DNA of 20,742 nucleotides from Ralstonia sp. UBA689 (lineage in GTDB: Bacteria > Pseudomonadota > Gammaproteobacteria > Burkholderiales > Burkholderiaceae), in assembly GCF_002298975.1 (NCBI RefSeq), contig NZ_DBMV01000037.1, forward strand, positions 1 through 20,742, given 5' to 3'. The translations under genes were made by a program, and so were the position numbers. The notes under the pieces were generated by a model. That model had not been told where the DNA came from, did not search any database, and was given only the letters and a program-made list of their open reading frames with translations. Below, one piece after another: positions 1 through 7,878 of this stretch (position 1 is its first letter; every line of letters begins with the position of its first letter).

Positions 1-18
1 CGATTTGTTCAGGGCCGA

Positions 19-1818
19 CTAGGTAAAGGACCAGCGTCCCGTCTCATTCGCGCCCTTGGTCTCGATCACAGATATCACTTGGCCAGCACTGTTGTATGAC
101 CAATTCATTTTTGTGATTGAGTCGGCCGGGGCAGCTACAAAGCCTGTAGCACCGCTTTGATCATCCGTATAAAACCAAGCGTATGTTGTTACTCGGCCGG
201 CGGAATCATATGTGAGGCTATCAATTCGGCCCGGAGAAGCTATACGCACCGGAACGCGTAGCGTGGGATGCCACTCAACATTTGTCGTCTTTGCTGCCAC
301 CGTGCCAGCGCCAACAACACGTTGCGTCTCGCGCCCGTCAGCGTCGTACAAGAAGGTGGTTACTGTACCGTCGTACGCAACCTTGCGCGCGACATTACCG
401 TTTGCGTCGTATTCGCTGCGGAGGGATGTCTTGCCGCATGTTGGGCAAGGTGCGCTCACTCCTGTCGGCAACAACACGCCGTTCTGTTTCAGGAAGCTAT
501 AGACACTGCTCCCGCCATCCGGCGTCAGCACCGTCGTCTGTCCATCTGGGCCATACTGGAATTGATAACGATCCGCACCGGCAGTCAGCTCACTGAGGAT
601 GGCTCGGCCCTGATCGTCATAGGCATAGGAGGCGTATCGAACGCCTGCCTCGTCGATCACGCCGGTCAATGCAGTGGGAAAGCGTGTGTCTTCATAGACG
701 TATTGACGCGTGGTGTTATCTGGTCGCGTGACCGTGGACAACATGCCATTGGTGTTGTAGGCGTACTTGGTAGTGGCTCCGTCAGGAACGATGATGCTGG
801 CTACATTGCCCTGTGCATCATAGTCAAATTTCAGAGCGCGACCGCTTGGCGCGGTGACCGAAATTAATTGTTCAGCCTTGTTGTACGCAAGCGTGGTCGG
901 CCGTCGCCCCGGTACCTGAACACTCTGCAGCCTTCCCTTCGCATTGTAGATTTCAACCGTACCTGTTGCGTGTACGGTATAGCGCCATGTGACAACGTCG
1001 CCATCGGTGACGCGCTCAACCGTCCCATCATGGCCGACTGCACTCCATTTGCTGCCAGTCTTGAGCAACTTCAGCACCTCTCCATCTGCTCTCAGCACAG
1101 ATATCTGGGGAGATTCCGACCCGTTGATGGCAATCGGCACATCAATCTCCCGGTGCCATTCAAAAAGCCACCGCCCTTGGCCAGCTTTCGGTCCAAAAAG
1201 AACGTGGGATCGATATGTTCGTGCCAACGGGAGTTCTTCACTGCCCGATTCATCACGCTCAGTTAATACTTTTACACCGGTTCCGGGAAAAACCGGATGA
1301 GAGATGGGGCAAATTTTGACTAGTGGTCGAATTGGCTCGCAATAGCCATCCCGATTTTTATCATAACCGTCTGCACATTCGCCAAGCCGCATCACATAGC
1401 CAAATCTTGAATTATATATATAATTATAATTAAGCCAGTATCCACTGGCGCCAGTTGAAACCCAGAAATACTCATCCTCATGTTTTTCGCTAACACACCG
1501 CTCCCTCTCCAGATCAACACCAACATAAGACCTACTCTGCTCTAATTTATAACCCCAAGACTCTTCTATATAGTCATATGCAAACCAAGGCGACACCCTT
1601 GATATTCCCTCATACAACGCGCGACACGCAGCCTCCGGACTATTTCGATCAACAGAATTGTATTGTCCAAATATCCCGTCATCCCATGCCGTCCATTTAT
1701 GACCATCGGCGCCAGTAGACACCCCGTATGCGGGAAATGAACTCATGAAAATCACCAACAACGACGAAAACCATTTTCCACAGCACCAAGAAGATCTCTC
1801 TCGATATATGTTTTTCAT
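19..1818 (-). CDS. RHS/YD-repeat protein, secreted, probably truncated
   Basis: A 599-residue protein of the RHS/YD-repeat family, whose members form a beta-cage shell around a toxin or surface domain. The chosen ATG (1816-1818) has AGGA 6 nt upstream and opens a signal peptide (basic start, hydrophobic FSSLLVIFMSSFPAYG). An ATG 27 bp upstream has a poorer ribosome site. Residues about 30-165 form a Cys-containing N-terminal domain that I do not recognise, ending in a DKNRDGYC loop. From about 185 there is a DUF6531-like entry (FPGTGVKVLTERD) and then YD repeats such as YDAQGNV, YDANGNVARK, YDADGRETQ and YDSAGRVTTY. No RHS core end or C-terminal toxin is present. The ORF stops at TAG (19-21) inside a repeat, and the next in-frame codons read SALNKS, so a tyrosine codon may have become a stop. 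The 5' third is much richer in A+T than the rest of the window. Family call is firm; the function of this copy is unknown. Confidence 0.8.
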   Translation of the reverse strand: MKNIYRERSSWCCGKWFSSLLVIFMSSFPAYGVSTGADGHKWTAWDDGIFGQYNSVDRNSPEAACRALYEGISRVSPWFAYDYIEESWGYKLEQSRSYVGVDLERERCVSEKHEDEYFWVSTGASGYWLNYNYIYNSRFGYVMRLGECADGYDKNRDGYCEPIRPLVKICPISHPVFPGTGVKVLTERDESGSEELPLARTYRSHVLFGPKAGQGRWLFEWHREIDVPIAINGSESPQISVLRADGEVLKLLKTGSKWSAVGHDGTVERVTDGDVVTWRYTVHATGTVEIYNAKGRLQSVQVPGRRPTTLAYNKAEQLISVTAPSGRALKFDYDAQGNVASIIVPDGATTKYAYNTNGMLSTVTRPDNTTRQYVYEDTRFPTALTGVIDEAGVRYASYAYDDQGRAILSELTAGADRYQFQYGPDGQTTVLTPDGGSSVYSFLKQNGVLLPTGVSAPCPTCGKTSLRSEYDANGNVARKVAYDGTVTTFLYDADGRETQRVVGAGTVAAKTTNVEWHPTLRVPVRIASPGRIDSLTYDSAGRVTTYAWFYTDDQSGATGFVAAPADSITKMNWSYNSAGQVISVIETKGANETGRWSFT

Positions 1819-1845
1819 CCCACATCCTGCTATCTTGTCAACCAT

Positions 1846-2124
1846 TCACCACTTAGAATGGAAAAATGTAAGATAAACATCACTTAACATCCATAGGATT
1901 CCGCCTATCCTTGTGTGCGTCGCAGCATTTTTGGATTGAATGATTGGATTGGATTGGATTGGTAGGCCCCTGCTTTGCTGCAACGCGATGAACCAGATTG
2001 GCCCGCGCCGCGAGCCAAATTCATCGCAGCAAAAGTCCTTAACACGCCGCGCGGCGCGGCGGCCGGGCTATAGTGCCTCTCACCCCGGCCACCGCTGCCG
2101 GGCAAGAACGATGAGAGACACCCC
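1846..2124. other. Divergent intergenic region between rhs and glcD
   Basis: No gene is seen in these 279 bases. They separate two divergently transcribed units and should carry both promoters. The part next to rhs (1846-1930) is AT-rich; the part next to glcD is very GC-rich (CG runs at 2043-2066). A TATAGT at 2069-2074 could be a -10 element about 50 bp before glcD, but no good -35 lies at the right distance. A pentanucleotide repeat is described separately. Confidence 0.4.
1943..1962. repeat. Pentanucleotide microsatellite, four copies of ATTGG
   Basis: Four perfect tandem ATTGG units, preceded by a degenerate stretch (TTGGATTGAATG). The repeat sits in the intergenic region between rhs and glcD, so a change in copy number could alter promoter spacing without touching a reading frame. 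The repeat is seen directly; any regulatory effect is inference. Confidence 0.85.
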
Positions 2125-3618
2125 ATGAACGCGCCGCTGCCCACCGCCACCCGTGATCCGTCTGCCCTGCAGGCCGAGCTGACCGCCGCGCTATCGCAAA
2201 TCGTGTCCGACGACGCCCTGCTCTGGGAGCGCGAAGACATCGTCCCGTACGAATGCGATGGCCTCGCTGCCTACCGCCAGGTGCCGCTGGCCGTGGTGTT
2301 GCCGGATACCGAGGCGCAGGTCGTCGAAATCCTGCGCGTGTGCCACCGCATGGGCGTACCCGTGGTGCCGCGCGGCGCAGGCACGAGCCTGTCGGGCGGC
2401 GCGATGCCCACGCCGGGCGGGCTGGTGCTGTCGCTGGCCAAGTTCAAGCGCATCCTCAAGGTTGATCCGACTACGCGCACGGCGGTCGTGCAGCCGGGCG
2501 TGCGCAACCTCGCCATCTCCGAGGCAGCCAACCCGCACGGGCTGTACTACGCGCCCGATCCGTCATCGCAGATTGCGTGCACGATTGGCGGCAACGTGAA
2601 CGAGAACTCCGGCGGCGTGCATTGCCTGAAGTACGGCCTGACCGTACACAACGTGCTGCGCGTGCGCGCCGTGATGATGGATGGCGAGGTGGTCGAGTTT
2701 GGCAGCGAGGCACCCGACGCCCCCGGCCTGGACCTGCTGGCCACCGTGATTGGCTCCGAAGGCATGCTGGCCGTGGTGACGGAAGTGACCGTGCGCCTGA
2801 TCCCCAAGCCGCAGCTCGCGCAGGTCATCATGGCGAGCTTTGACGACGTGGGAACGGGCGGCAACGCCGTGGCCGACGTGATTGCCGCCGGCATCATCCC
2901 AGCCGGGCTGGAGATGATGGACAAGCCCGCCACCGCCGCCGTGGAGGAATTCGTCTGCGCCGGCTACGACCTCGACGCCGCCGCCATCCTGCTGTGCGAA
3001 TCCGACGGCACGCCTGAAGAGGTGGCCGAAGAAATCGCCCGCATGAGCGAAGTGCTGCGCGCCTCGGGCGCCACGCGCATTCAGGTGTCGCAGAGCGAGG
3101 CCGAGCGCCTGAAGTTCTGGAGTGGCCGCAAGAACGCGTTTCCGGCTGCCGGGCGCATCTCGCCCGACTATTACTGCATGGACGGCACCATCCCGCGCAA
3201 GCACATCGGCACGCTGCTCAAACGCATCCAGGAGATGGAGCAGAAGTACGCCCTGCGCTGCATCAACGTGTTCCACGCGGGGGACGGCAACATGCACCCG
3301 CTCATCCTCTTCAACGGCGAAGACCAGGACGAATGGCACCGCGCCGAGCTTTTCGGCTCGGACATCCTCGAGACCTGCGTCGAATTGGGCGGCACCGTCA
3401 CGGGCGAGCACGGCGTGGGCGTGGAGAAGCTCAGCTCGATGTGCGTGCAGTTCTCGGCCGAAGAGCGCGATGCCTTCCTGAGCGTGAAGGCCGCCTTCGA
3501 CCCGGCGCGCCTCTTGAATCCCGACAAGGCCATCCCCACGCTCGCTCGCTGTGCTGAATACGGCAAGCTGCACGTGCGCAACGGCCTGCTGCCGCATCCC
3601 GACCTGCCGCGTTTCTGA
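2125..3618 (+). CDS. glcD: Glycolate oxidase, FAD-linked catalytic subunit GlcD
   Basis: This 497-residue flavoprotein is expected to oxidise glycolate (possibly also D-lactate) to glyoxylate as part of GlcDEF, passing electrons through GlcF to the respiratory chain at the inner membrane. The N-terminal FAD-binding domain shows PRGAGTSLSGG (82-92) and TIGGNVNENSGG (153-164). The C-terminal FAD-oxidase domain shows HAGDGNMHP near 385 and GEHGVG near 426, both typical of the GlcD/D-lactate dehydrogenase family. Length matches the family (about 495-500). The start at 2125 has only a weak GAGAG ribosome site, but it is the first ATG before the conserved sequence. glcE follows after 62 bp and glcF after that. 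The three-subunit context favours glycolate oxidase over a stand-alone D-lactate dehydrogenase. No glcC regulator gene is adjacent. Confidence 0.95.
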   Translation: MNAPLPTATRDPSALQAELTAALSQIVSDDALLWEREDIVPYECDGLAAYRQVPLAVVLPDTEAQVVEILRVCHRMGVPVVPRGAGTSLSGGAMPTPGGLVLSLAKFKRILKVDPTTRTAVVQPGVRNLAISEAANPHGLYYAPDPSSQIACTIGGNVNENSGGVHCLKYGLTVHNVLRVRAVMMDGEVVEFGSEAPDAPGLDLLATVIGSEGMLAVVTEVTVRLIPKPQLAQVIMASFDDVGTGGNAVADVIAAGIIPAGLEMMDKPATAAVEEFVCAGYDLDAAAILLCESDGTPEEVAEEIARMSEVLRASGATRIQVSQSEAERLKFWSGRKNAFPAAGRISPDYYCMDGTIPRKHIGTLLKRIQEMEQKYALRCINVFHAGDGNMHPLILFNGEDQDEWHRAELFGSDILETCVELGGTVTGEHGVGVEKLSSMCVQFSAEERDAFLSVKAAFDPARLLNPDKAIPTLARCAEYGKLHVRNGLLPHPDLPRF

Positions 3619-3680
3619 TCGCCGCCTGACCACTCCAAAGCCGCGCGCAGCGAATACGCTGCCGCGCCCGAAGGTTCAAC

Positions 3681-4823
3681 ATGCAAACCACGCCAGAAGC
3701 CGCCCTTCCACCCACGCTCGCCCGCTTTCGCGACGCCATCACGCAGGCCGCGAGCAGCCGCACGCCGCTCACGCTGCGTGGCGGCGGCACCAAGGATTTC
3801 TACGGCCGCTCGACAATGACCGAGGCTGCCAACGCCACCGTGCTCGACACACGCGAGTGGTCCGGCATCGTCGATTACGACTGCGCGGAATTGGTGATTA
3901 CCGCGCGCAGCGGCACGCCGCTCACTGAAATCGAAGCCGCGCTGGCCGAGCACCGCCAGATGCTGGCGTTCGAGCCGCCGCACTTTGCCGCAGGTGGTAA
4001 GCAGGCGACCGTGGGCGGCGCGTTCGCATCCGGCCTGTCGGGCCCACGCCGGCAGTCGGTTGGCGCGCTGCGTGATTTCGTGCTCGGCGCCGTGATCATG
4101 GACGGCCGGGGCAACATGCTGAACTTCGGCGGCCAAGTGATGAAGAACGTGGCCGGCTACGACGTCTCGCGCCTGATGGCCGGCGCGCTTGGCACGCTAG
4201 GCCTTGTCGTGCAGGTGTCGCTCAAGGTGCTGCCGATGCCGTTCTGCGATGCCACGCTGCGCTTTGCCATGGCACAAGGCGAGGCCATCGACACGCTCAA
4301 CCGCTGGGGCGGTCAACCGCTGCCGATCGCGGCGTCTGCGTGGACGGGCGGCGCGCTGTGGGTGCGCCTGTGCGGCGCCGACGCTGCCGTTCGCGCTGCC
4401 ATTTCCAAGCTCGGCGGCGAGCGCATCGACGAGTCTGAAGCGGCTGCGTTCTGGCGCGACCTGCGCGAGCAATCGCACACGTTCTTTGCGCGCGCCGTGC
4501 AAGATGGCCTGCCGCTGTGGCGCATCGCCCTGCCCCCAGCCACGCCGCCGTTGGCGCTTGGGGCAGCGTCAGCCGACGAACAACTCGTCGAATGGGGTGG
4601 CGGCCAGCGCTGGTGGATCGACACTTCCAGCACGCCTGCCGACGTCATCCGCGACGCCGTGCGCAAGGCCGGCGGCCACGCCACGCTGTTCCGCAACGGC
4701 GACCGCGCAAGCGATGTCTTCACGCCCGTCGCCGCACCGCTGATGGCCGTGCACAAACGCCTGAAGGACAGCTTCGACCCGCACGGCATCTTCAATCCCG
4801 GCCGCTTGTACGCAGACTTTTAA
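3681..4823 (+). CDS. glcE: Glycolate oxidase, FAD-binding subunit GlcE
   Basis: This 380-residue protein is the second flavin-domain subunit of glycolate oxidase, a shortened GlcD paralogue required for activity of the complex. The FAD-binding fold shows RGGGTKDFYG (33-42), then GGAFASGLSGPRR near 112-125 and a GQVMKNVAGYDVSRLMAGALGTLG block. The C-terminal NPGRLY near the end is the usual closing motif of this family. Length is normal (about 350-380). A GAAGG ribosome site lies 6 nt before the ATG. glcF begins 15 bp after the stop, which implies cotranscription and likely translational coupling. Confidence 0.94.
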   Translation: MQTTPEAALPPTLARFRDAITQAASSRTPLTLRGGGTKDFYGRSTMTEAANATVLDTREWSGIVDYDCAELVITARSGTPLTEIEAALAEHRQMLAFEPPHFAAGGKQATVGGAFASGLSGPRRQSVGALRDFVLGAVIMDGRGNMLNFGGQVMKNVAGYDVSRLMAGALGTLGLVVQVSLKVLPMPFCDATLRFAMAQGEAIDTLNRWGGQPLPIAASAWTGGALWVRLCGADAAVRAAISKLGGERIDESEAAAFWRDLREQSHTFFARAVQDGLPLWRIALPPATPPLALGAASADEQLVEWGGGQRWWIDTSSTPADVIRDAVRKAGGHATLFRNGDRASDVFTPVAAPLMAVHKRLKDSFDPHGIFNPGRLYADF

Positions 4824-4838
4824 GAGCCCCGCCCCATC

Positions 4839-6083
4839 ATGCAAATCACGCTCGCGGCGTTCCTGCGCAATACCCCCGACGGCGAAGAAGCCCAAAGCAT
4901 CGTGCAGAAGTGCGTGCACTGCGGCTTCTGCACCGCCACCTGCCCGACCTACCAATTGCTCGGCGACGAGCTGGACGGCCCGCGCGGACGCATCTACCTG
5001 ATGAAGCAGGTGCTGGAGGGCCAGCCCGCCGGCCACGCCACGCGCCTGCACCTGGACCGCTGCCTGACCTGCCGCAACTGCGAATCGACCTGCCCCTCCG
5101 GCGTGACCTACGGCCGGCTGGTGGAGATCGGCCGCAAGATCGTCGATGACCAGCTCGACGCGAAGGGCGAATCGCGCCCCTTGAGCGAGCGCGCCGTGCG
5201 CTGGGTGCTGCGCGAAGGGCTGACGCGGCCCGCGCTGTTCGGCCCGGCACTCAAGCTCGGGCAAGCCGTGCGGCCGCTGCTGCCGCCCGTGCTGCAGAAC
5301 AAGGTCCCAGCCAAACAGCCGCAGGCCGGCGTGCGGCCAACGGCCAAACATGCGCGCAAGATGCTGCTGCTCGAAGGCTGCGTGCAGCCGGCCATGTCGC
5401 CCAACATCAATGCCGCCACGGCGCGCGTGTTCGACAAGCTGGGCGTGCAACTCATCAGCGCCGATCGCGCCGGCTGCTGTGGCGCCATCCGCTATCACAT
5501 GAACGACCACGCGGGCGGGCTCGGCAACATGCGCGCCAACATCGACGCATGGTGGCCGCATATCGAAGCGGGCGCCGAGGCCATCGTCATGACGGCCTCC
5601 GGTTGCGGCGCGATGGTCAAGGAGTACGGCCACCTGCTGCGCAATGACCCCGCTTATGCCGAACGCGCAGCGCGTGTCTCCGCCATGACGCGCGACCTGT
5701 GCGAGGTGCTGCCCGCCTTCACCGAAGCGCTGCTGCAGAAAGCCAAGCCCGCCGCGCAACGCCCGCGCGTGGCCTGGCACCCGCCCTGCACGCTGCAGCA
5801 CGGCCAGCAGATCCGTGGCGCGGTGGAAGCGCTGCTGGGCTCGCTGGGCGTGGACGTCAAGCTCTGTGCCGATAGCCACCTGTGCTGTGGCTCGGCCGGC
5901 ACGTATTCGGTGCTGCAACCGGAACTCGCCTACCGCCTGCGCGACGACAAGCTGCGCAACCTGCAGGCCACGCAGCCTGAGCGCATCGTCAGCGCCAACA
6001 TCGGCTGCGTGACGCATCTGCAGAGCGGCACCGACACGCCGGTCGAACACTGGATCGAGTTGGTGGACCGCATGCTGGCCTGA
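4839..6083 (+). CDS. glcF: Glycolate oxidase, iron-sulfur subunit GlcF
   Basis: This 414-residue protein is the electron-transfer subunit of glycolate oxidase. Two ferredoxin-type 4Fe-4S motifs are complete: CVHCGFCTATCP (Cys25, 28, 31, 35) and CLTCRNCESTCP (Cys75, 78, 81, 85). Two CCG domains follow, with GCCG near residue 210 and CCGSAG near 347, the cysteine-rich modules shared with heterodisulfide reductase and LutA/GlpC. Length is normal for GlcF (about 405-415). The protein has no clear membrane span, so attachment to the inner membrane would be peripheral. It is the third gene of the glc run; the stop is followed by 52 bp and then lrgA. Confidence 0.95.
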   Translation: MQITLAAFLRNTPDGEEAQSIVQKCVHCGFCTATCPTYQLLGDELDGPRGRIYLMKQVLEGQPAGHATRLHLDRCLTCRNCESTCPSGVTYGRLVEIGRKIVDDQLDAKGESRPLSERAVRWVLREGLTRPALFGPALKLGQAVRPLLPPVLQNKVPAKQPQAGVRPTAKHARKMLLLEGCVQPAMSPNINAATARVFDKLGVQLISADRAGCCGAIRYHMNDHAGGLGNMRANIDAWWPHIEAGAEAIVMTASGCGAMVKEYGHLLRNDPAYAERAARVSAMTRDLCEVLPAFTEALLQKAKPAAQRPRVAWHPPCTLQHGQQIRGAVEALLGSLGVDVKLCADSHLCCGSAGTYSVLQPELAYRLRDDKLRNLQATQPERIVSANIGCVTHLQSGTDTPVEHWIELVDRMLA

Positions 6084-6114
6084 AGCGAATGCGCCCGAGT
6101 TCTATACTGGGCGC
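6080..6114 (+). promoter_or_regulatory. Possible lrgAB promoter with an inverted repeat around the -10
   Basis: TATACT (6103-6108) is a good -10, with a weak CTGAAG (6080-6085) 17 bp upstream. A perfect 6-bp inverted repeat, GCGCCC (6091-6096) and GGGCGC (6109-6114), flanks the -10 with 12 bases between the arms, and TTCGTTTT follows. Two readings are possible: an operator over a promoter for lrgAB, or a weak terminator for glcDEF. The elements are seen; their role is inferred. Confidence 0.4.
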
Positions 6115-6135
6115 TTCGTTTTGCCCGGAGGCCCC

Positions 6136-6513
6136 ATGCTGCAAACCTTCGCGATCCTGTTGACGTTCCAGTCGATCGGAGAGCTGCTGACGTATTCCCT
6201 GCACCTGCCAGTGCCCGGTCCGGTGATTGGCATGGTGCTGCTGGTCATCTACCTGCTGGTGGACAAGGGCCGCGTGCTCGAAATCATGCAGGGCACCGTC
6301 AGTGAACTGCTGCGCCACCTGACCATCCTGTTCGTGCCAGCCGGCGTGGGCGTCATGACGCAACTGAACCGCATCGGGCAGGAATGGCTGCCGATCGTGG
6401 TGGCGACTGTCGTGTCGACGTGGCTATCGATTGCCGCTGGTGCGCTCGTTACGCGCGCGCTGATGCGGCGCATGGGCGACCACGGTGAAGGCCACGAGGA
6501 GCTGGCCCCATGA
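6136..6513 (+). CDS. lrgA: CidA/LrgA family membrane protein
   Basis: This 125-residue inner-membrane protein of the CidA/LrgA family has four hydrophobic segments and the family hallmark PVPGPVIGMVLL near the N-terminus, followed by LLRHLTILFVPAGVGVM. The ATG at 6136 is chosen because GGAGG (6127-6131) lies just upstream; a TTG 15 bp earlier is in frame but would overlap that site. The family was first described as holin-like regulators of murein hydrolase export. Later work on LrgAB-type pairs in Gram-positive bacteria and plants points to transport of small carboxylates (pyruvate, glycolate). Its stop overlaps the start of lrgB (ATGA), so the two are almost certainly a functional pair. Placement after glcDEF favours a carboxylate transport role here. 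Confidence 0.9.
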   Translation: MLQTFAILLTFQSIGELLTYSLHLPVPGPVIGMVLLVIYLLVDKGRVLEIMQGTVSELLRHLTILFVPAGVGVMTQLNRIGQEWLPIVVATVVSTWLSIAAGALVTRALMRRMGDHGEGHEELAP

Positions 6514-7241
6514 ACACGATGGCTCCCAACCTGCATCAGCTCTGGGTCTACCTTGCAGCCAGCCCGCTGCTGGGCCTGACCGCCACGCTCATTGCATACC
6601 TGATCGGCGTGCACCTTCATGAACGCAGCCGCTTCAACCCGATGGTCAATCCGCTACTGATTGCCGTGATCATCCTGGGCACGCTGCTGACAGTGACGGG
6701 CACGCCGTACAAGACCTACTTTGACGGCGCGCAGTTCGTGCACTTCCTGCTGGGCCCGGCCACGGTGGCGCTGGCGGTGCCGCTGTTCCAGCAATGGGCG
6801 AAGCTGCGCCGCCACGCGCTACCGCTGATGGGCGGGCTCCTCGCAGGGTCGGTCGTGGCGGTGGTGTCAGCAGTTGGCATCGCGTGGCTGTTGGGCGCAT
6901 CGCCGGAAACGCTGCGCTCCATGGCGCCGAAATCGGTGACGATCCCGATCGCCATGGGCATCTCGGAGAAGATCGGCGGCGCGCCGACCATCACGGCGGT
7001 GCTGGTGCTCATTACCGGCATCGTGGGTGCGACCACCGCGACGCGGCTGCTGAATCTGCTGCGCGTGCGCGAGTACAGCGTGCGTGGTTTTGCCACCGGC
7101 ATTGCGGCGCATGGCATCGGTACGGCGCGCGCGTTTCAGGTCCATCCGGAGGCGGGTGCGTTCTCGGCGTTGGGCATGGGCCTGAACGGCGTGCTGACCG
7201 CCGTGCTGGTGCCGCTGCTGGCGGGCTGGATTCCGCACTAG
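6510..7241 (+). CDS. lrgB: CidB/LrgB family membrane protein, possible glycolate carrier
   Basis: This 243-residue polytopic membrane protein of the LrgB/CidB family (about 230 residues usual) shows family sequences FNPMVNPLLIAV, FLGPATVALAVPL as LLGPATVALAVPLF, PKSVTIPIAMGIS and GIAAHGIGTARAFQ. The start codon overlaps the lrgA stop by 4 bp, which indicates translational coupling. In Arabidopsis an LrgA-LrgB fusion (PLGG1) exchanges glycolate and glycerate across the plastid envelope. With glcDEF directly upstream, a role in glycolate uptake or related carboxylate transport is a reasonable inference. The alternative is the classic assignment as an antiholin-like protein acting in autolysis; nothing in the neighbourhood (no murein hydrolase, no LytSR) supports that. 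Confidence 0.92.
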   Translation: MNTMAPNLHQLWVYLAASPLLGLTATLIAYLIGVHLHERSRFNPMVNPLLIAVIILGTLLTVTGTPYKTYFDGAQFVHFLLGPATVALAVPLFQQWAKLRRHALPLMGGLLAGSVVAVVSAVGIAWLLGASPETLRSMAPKSVTIPIAMGISEKIGGAPTITAVLVLITGIVGATTATRLLNLLRVREYSVRGFATGIAAHGIGTARAFQVHPEAGAFSALGMGLNGVLTAVLVPLLAGWIPH

Positions 7242-7311
7242 CCGGTTCCCTCCTCCGCCCCGGATTTCACTGCCTGAGCAATTTGCAACACCCTCCCTAA
7301 CCCTCCTGAAT

Positions 7312-7337
7312 GCTCCTGACAGAACGCTGTCAGGAGC
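7312..7337. promoter_or_regulatory. Perfect 10-bp inverted repeat, candidate operator
   Basis: GCTCCTGACA (7312-7321) and TGTCAGGAGC (7328-7337) form a perfect palindrome with a 6-base centre, GAACGC. No T-tract follows on the plus strand (CTCCCGCC), and the upstream part (GAATGC) is not a U-tract for the minus strand, so a terminator is unlikely. It sits 74 bp before the VOC gene. The symmetry fits a dimeric repressor; the WYL-type regulator encoded two genes downstream is the natural candidate. The palindrome is seen directly; the regulator pairing is inference. Confidence 0.6.
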
Positions 7338-7411
7338 CTCCCGCCAGAATTCGCTTCACCTTAACGAGACGGGTGCCCCAACCACCTGCCTCACCAACCG
7401 GAGCGAGCATC

Positions 7412-7807
7412 ATGGCAAGCGTCATCAACTGGTTTGAAATCCCGGCCAACGACTTCCCGCGCGCGGTGAAGTTCTACGAGAACGTCTTCGACACCCAACT
7501 CAAGCAGGAAGACATGGGCGACCTGCGCATGGGCGTGTTCCCGGCGGGTGAGACCACCATCCACGGCGCGCTGGTCAAGGGCGAGGGCTTTGCCCCGTCC
7601 GACAAGGGCAGCGTGGTCTACCTGAATGCGCCGGACCTGGATGCCGTGCTCGAACGCGTGAACGGCAGCGGCGGCCAATGCGTATTCGGCCCGATGACGC
7701 TGCCCGACCACATGGGCCGCATCGCCCACATCGTCGACACCGAAGGCAACCGCGTCGGTCTGCACGAGCCCGATGCCAAGACGCAGTCGTACCTGCTACA
7801 GCAATAG
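7412..7807 (+). CDS. VOC-superfamily (glyoxalase/bleomycin-resistance fold) protein
   Basis: This 131-residue single-domain VOC protein opens with VINWFEIP and FPRAVKFYENVF and ends with MGRIAHIVDTEGNRVGLHEP, the two paired beta-alpha-beta-beta-beta modules of the glyoxalase fold. The glutamate near 119 in GLHEP is in the usual C-terminal metal-ligand position. The ATG at 7412 has GGAG (7400-7403) 8 nt upstream. The reading frame is open further upstream, but that part crosses the palindrome at 7312-7337 and has no homologous look. The substrate is unknown; related small VOC proteins are often regulated by stress and found beside cupins or WYL regulators. A cupin gene follows after 71 bp. Confidence 0.85.
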   Translation: MASVINWFEIPANDFPRAVKFYENVFDTQLKQEDMGDLRMGVFPAGETTIHGALVKGEGFAPSDKGSVVYLNAPDLDAVLERVNGSGGQCVFGPMTLPDHMGRIAHIVDTEGNRVGLHEPDAKTQSYLLQQ

Positions 7808-7829
7808 GCCCACGCAGGGCGGCTGCACC

Positions 7830-7851
7830 GGCCGGCGCGCGGGCGCCGGCC
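7830..7851 (+). other. Strong GC hairpin between the VOC and cupin genes
   Basis: GGCCGGCGC (7830-7838) and GCGCCGGCC (7843-7851) make a perfect 9-bp stem with a 4-base loop. There is no T-tract after it, so it is not a classical terminator. It could stabilise the VOC end of the transcript or lower read-through into the cupin gene. The structure is seen; the role is a guess. Confidence 0.5.
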
Positions 7852-7878
7852 TCCCCTATTGAGACAGAGAAGAACACC

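Noticed and set aside
4569..6050. Open frame of 493 codons on the minus strand, antisense to glcE/glcF
   Set aside because: It is rich in His, Arg, Ala and Gln with no recognisable motif, and it mirrors two genes with clear domains; long antisense frames are expected at this GC content.
6136..7241. LrgAB as part of a holin/autolysis cassette
   Set aside because: No murein hydrolase, LytSR-type regulator or phage gene is nearby; the neighbours are glycolate oxidase genes.
7310..7411. Longer N-terminus for the VOC protein
   Set aside because: It would translate through the perfect palindrome, lacks a ribosome site, and adds 34 residues that do not look like the fold; the ATG at 7412 has GGAG at good spacing.
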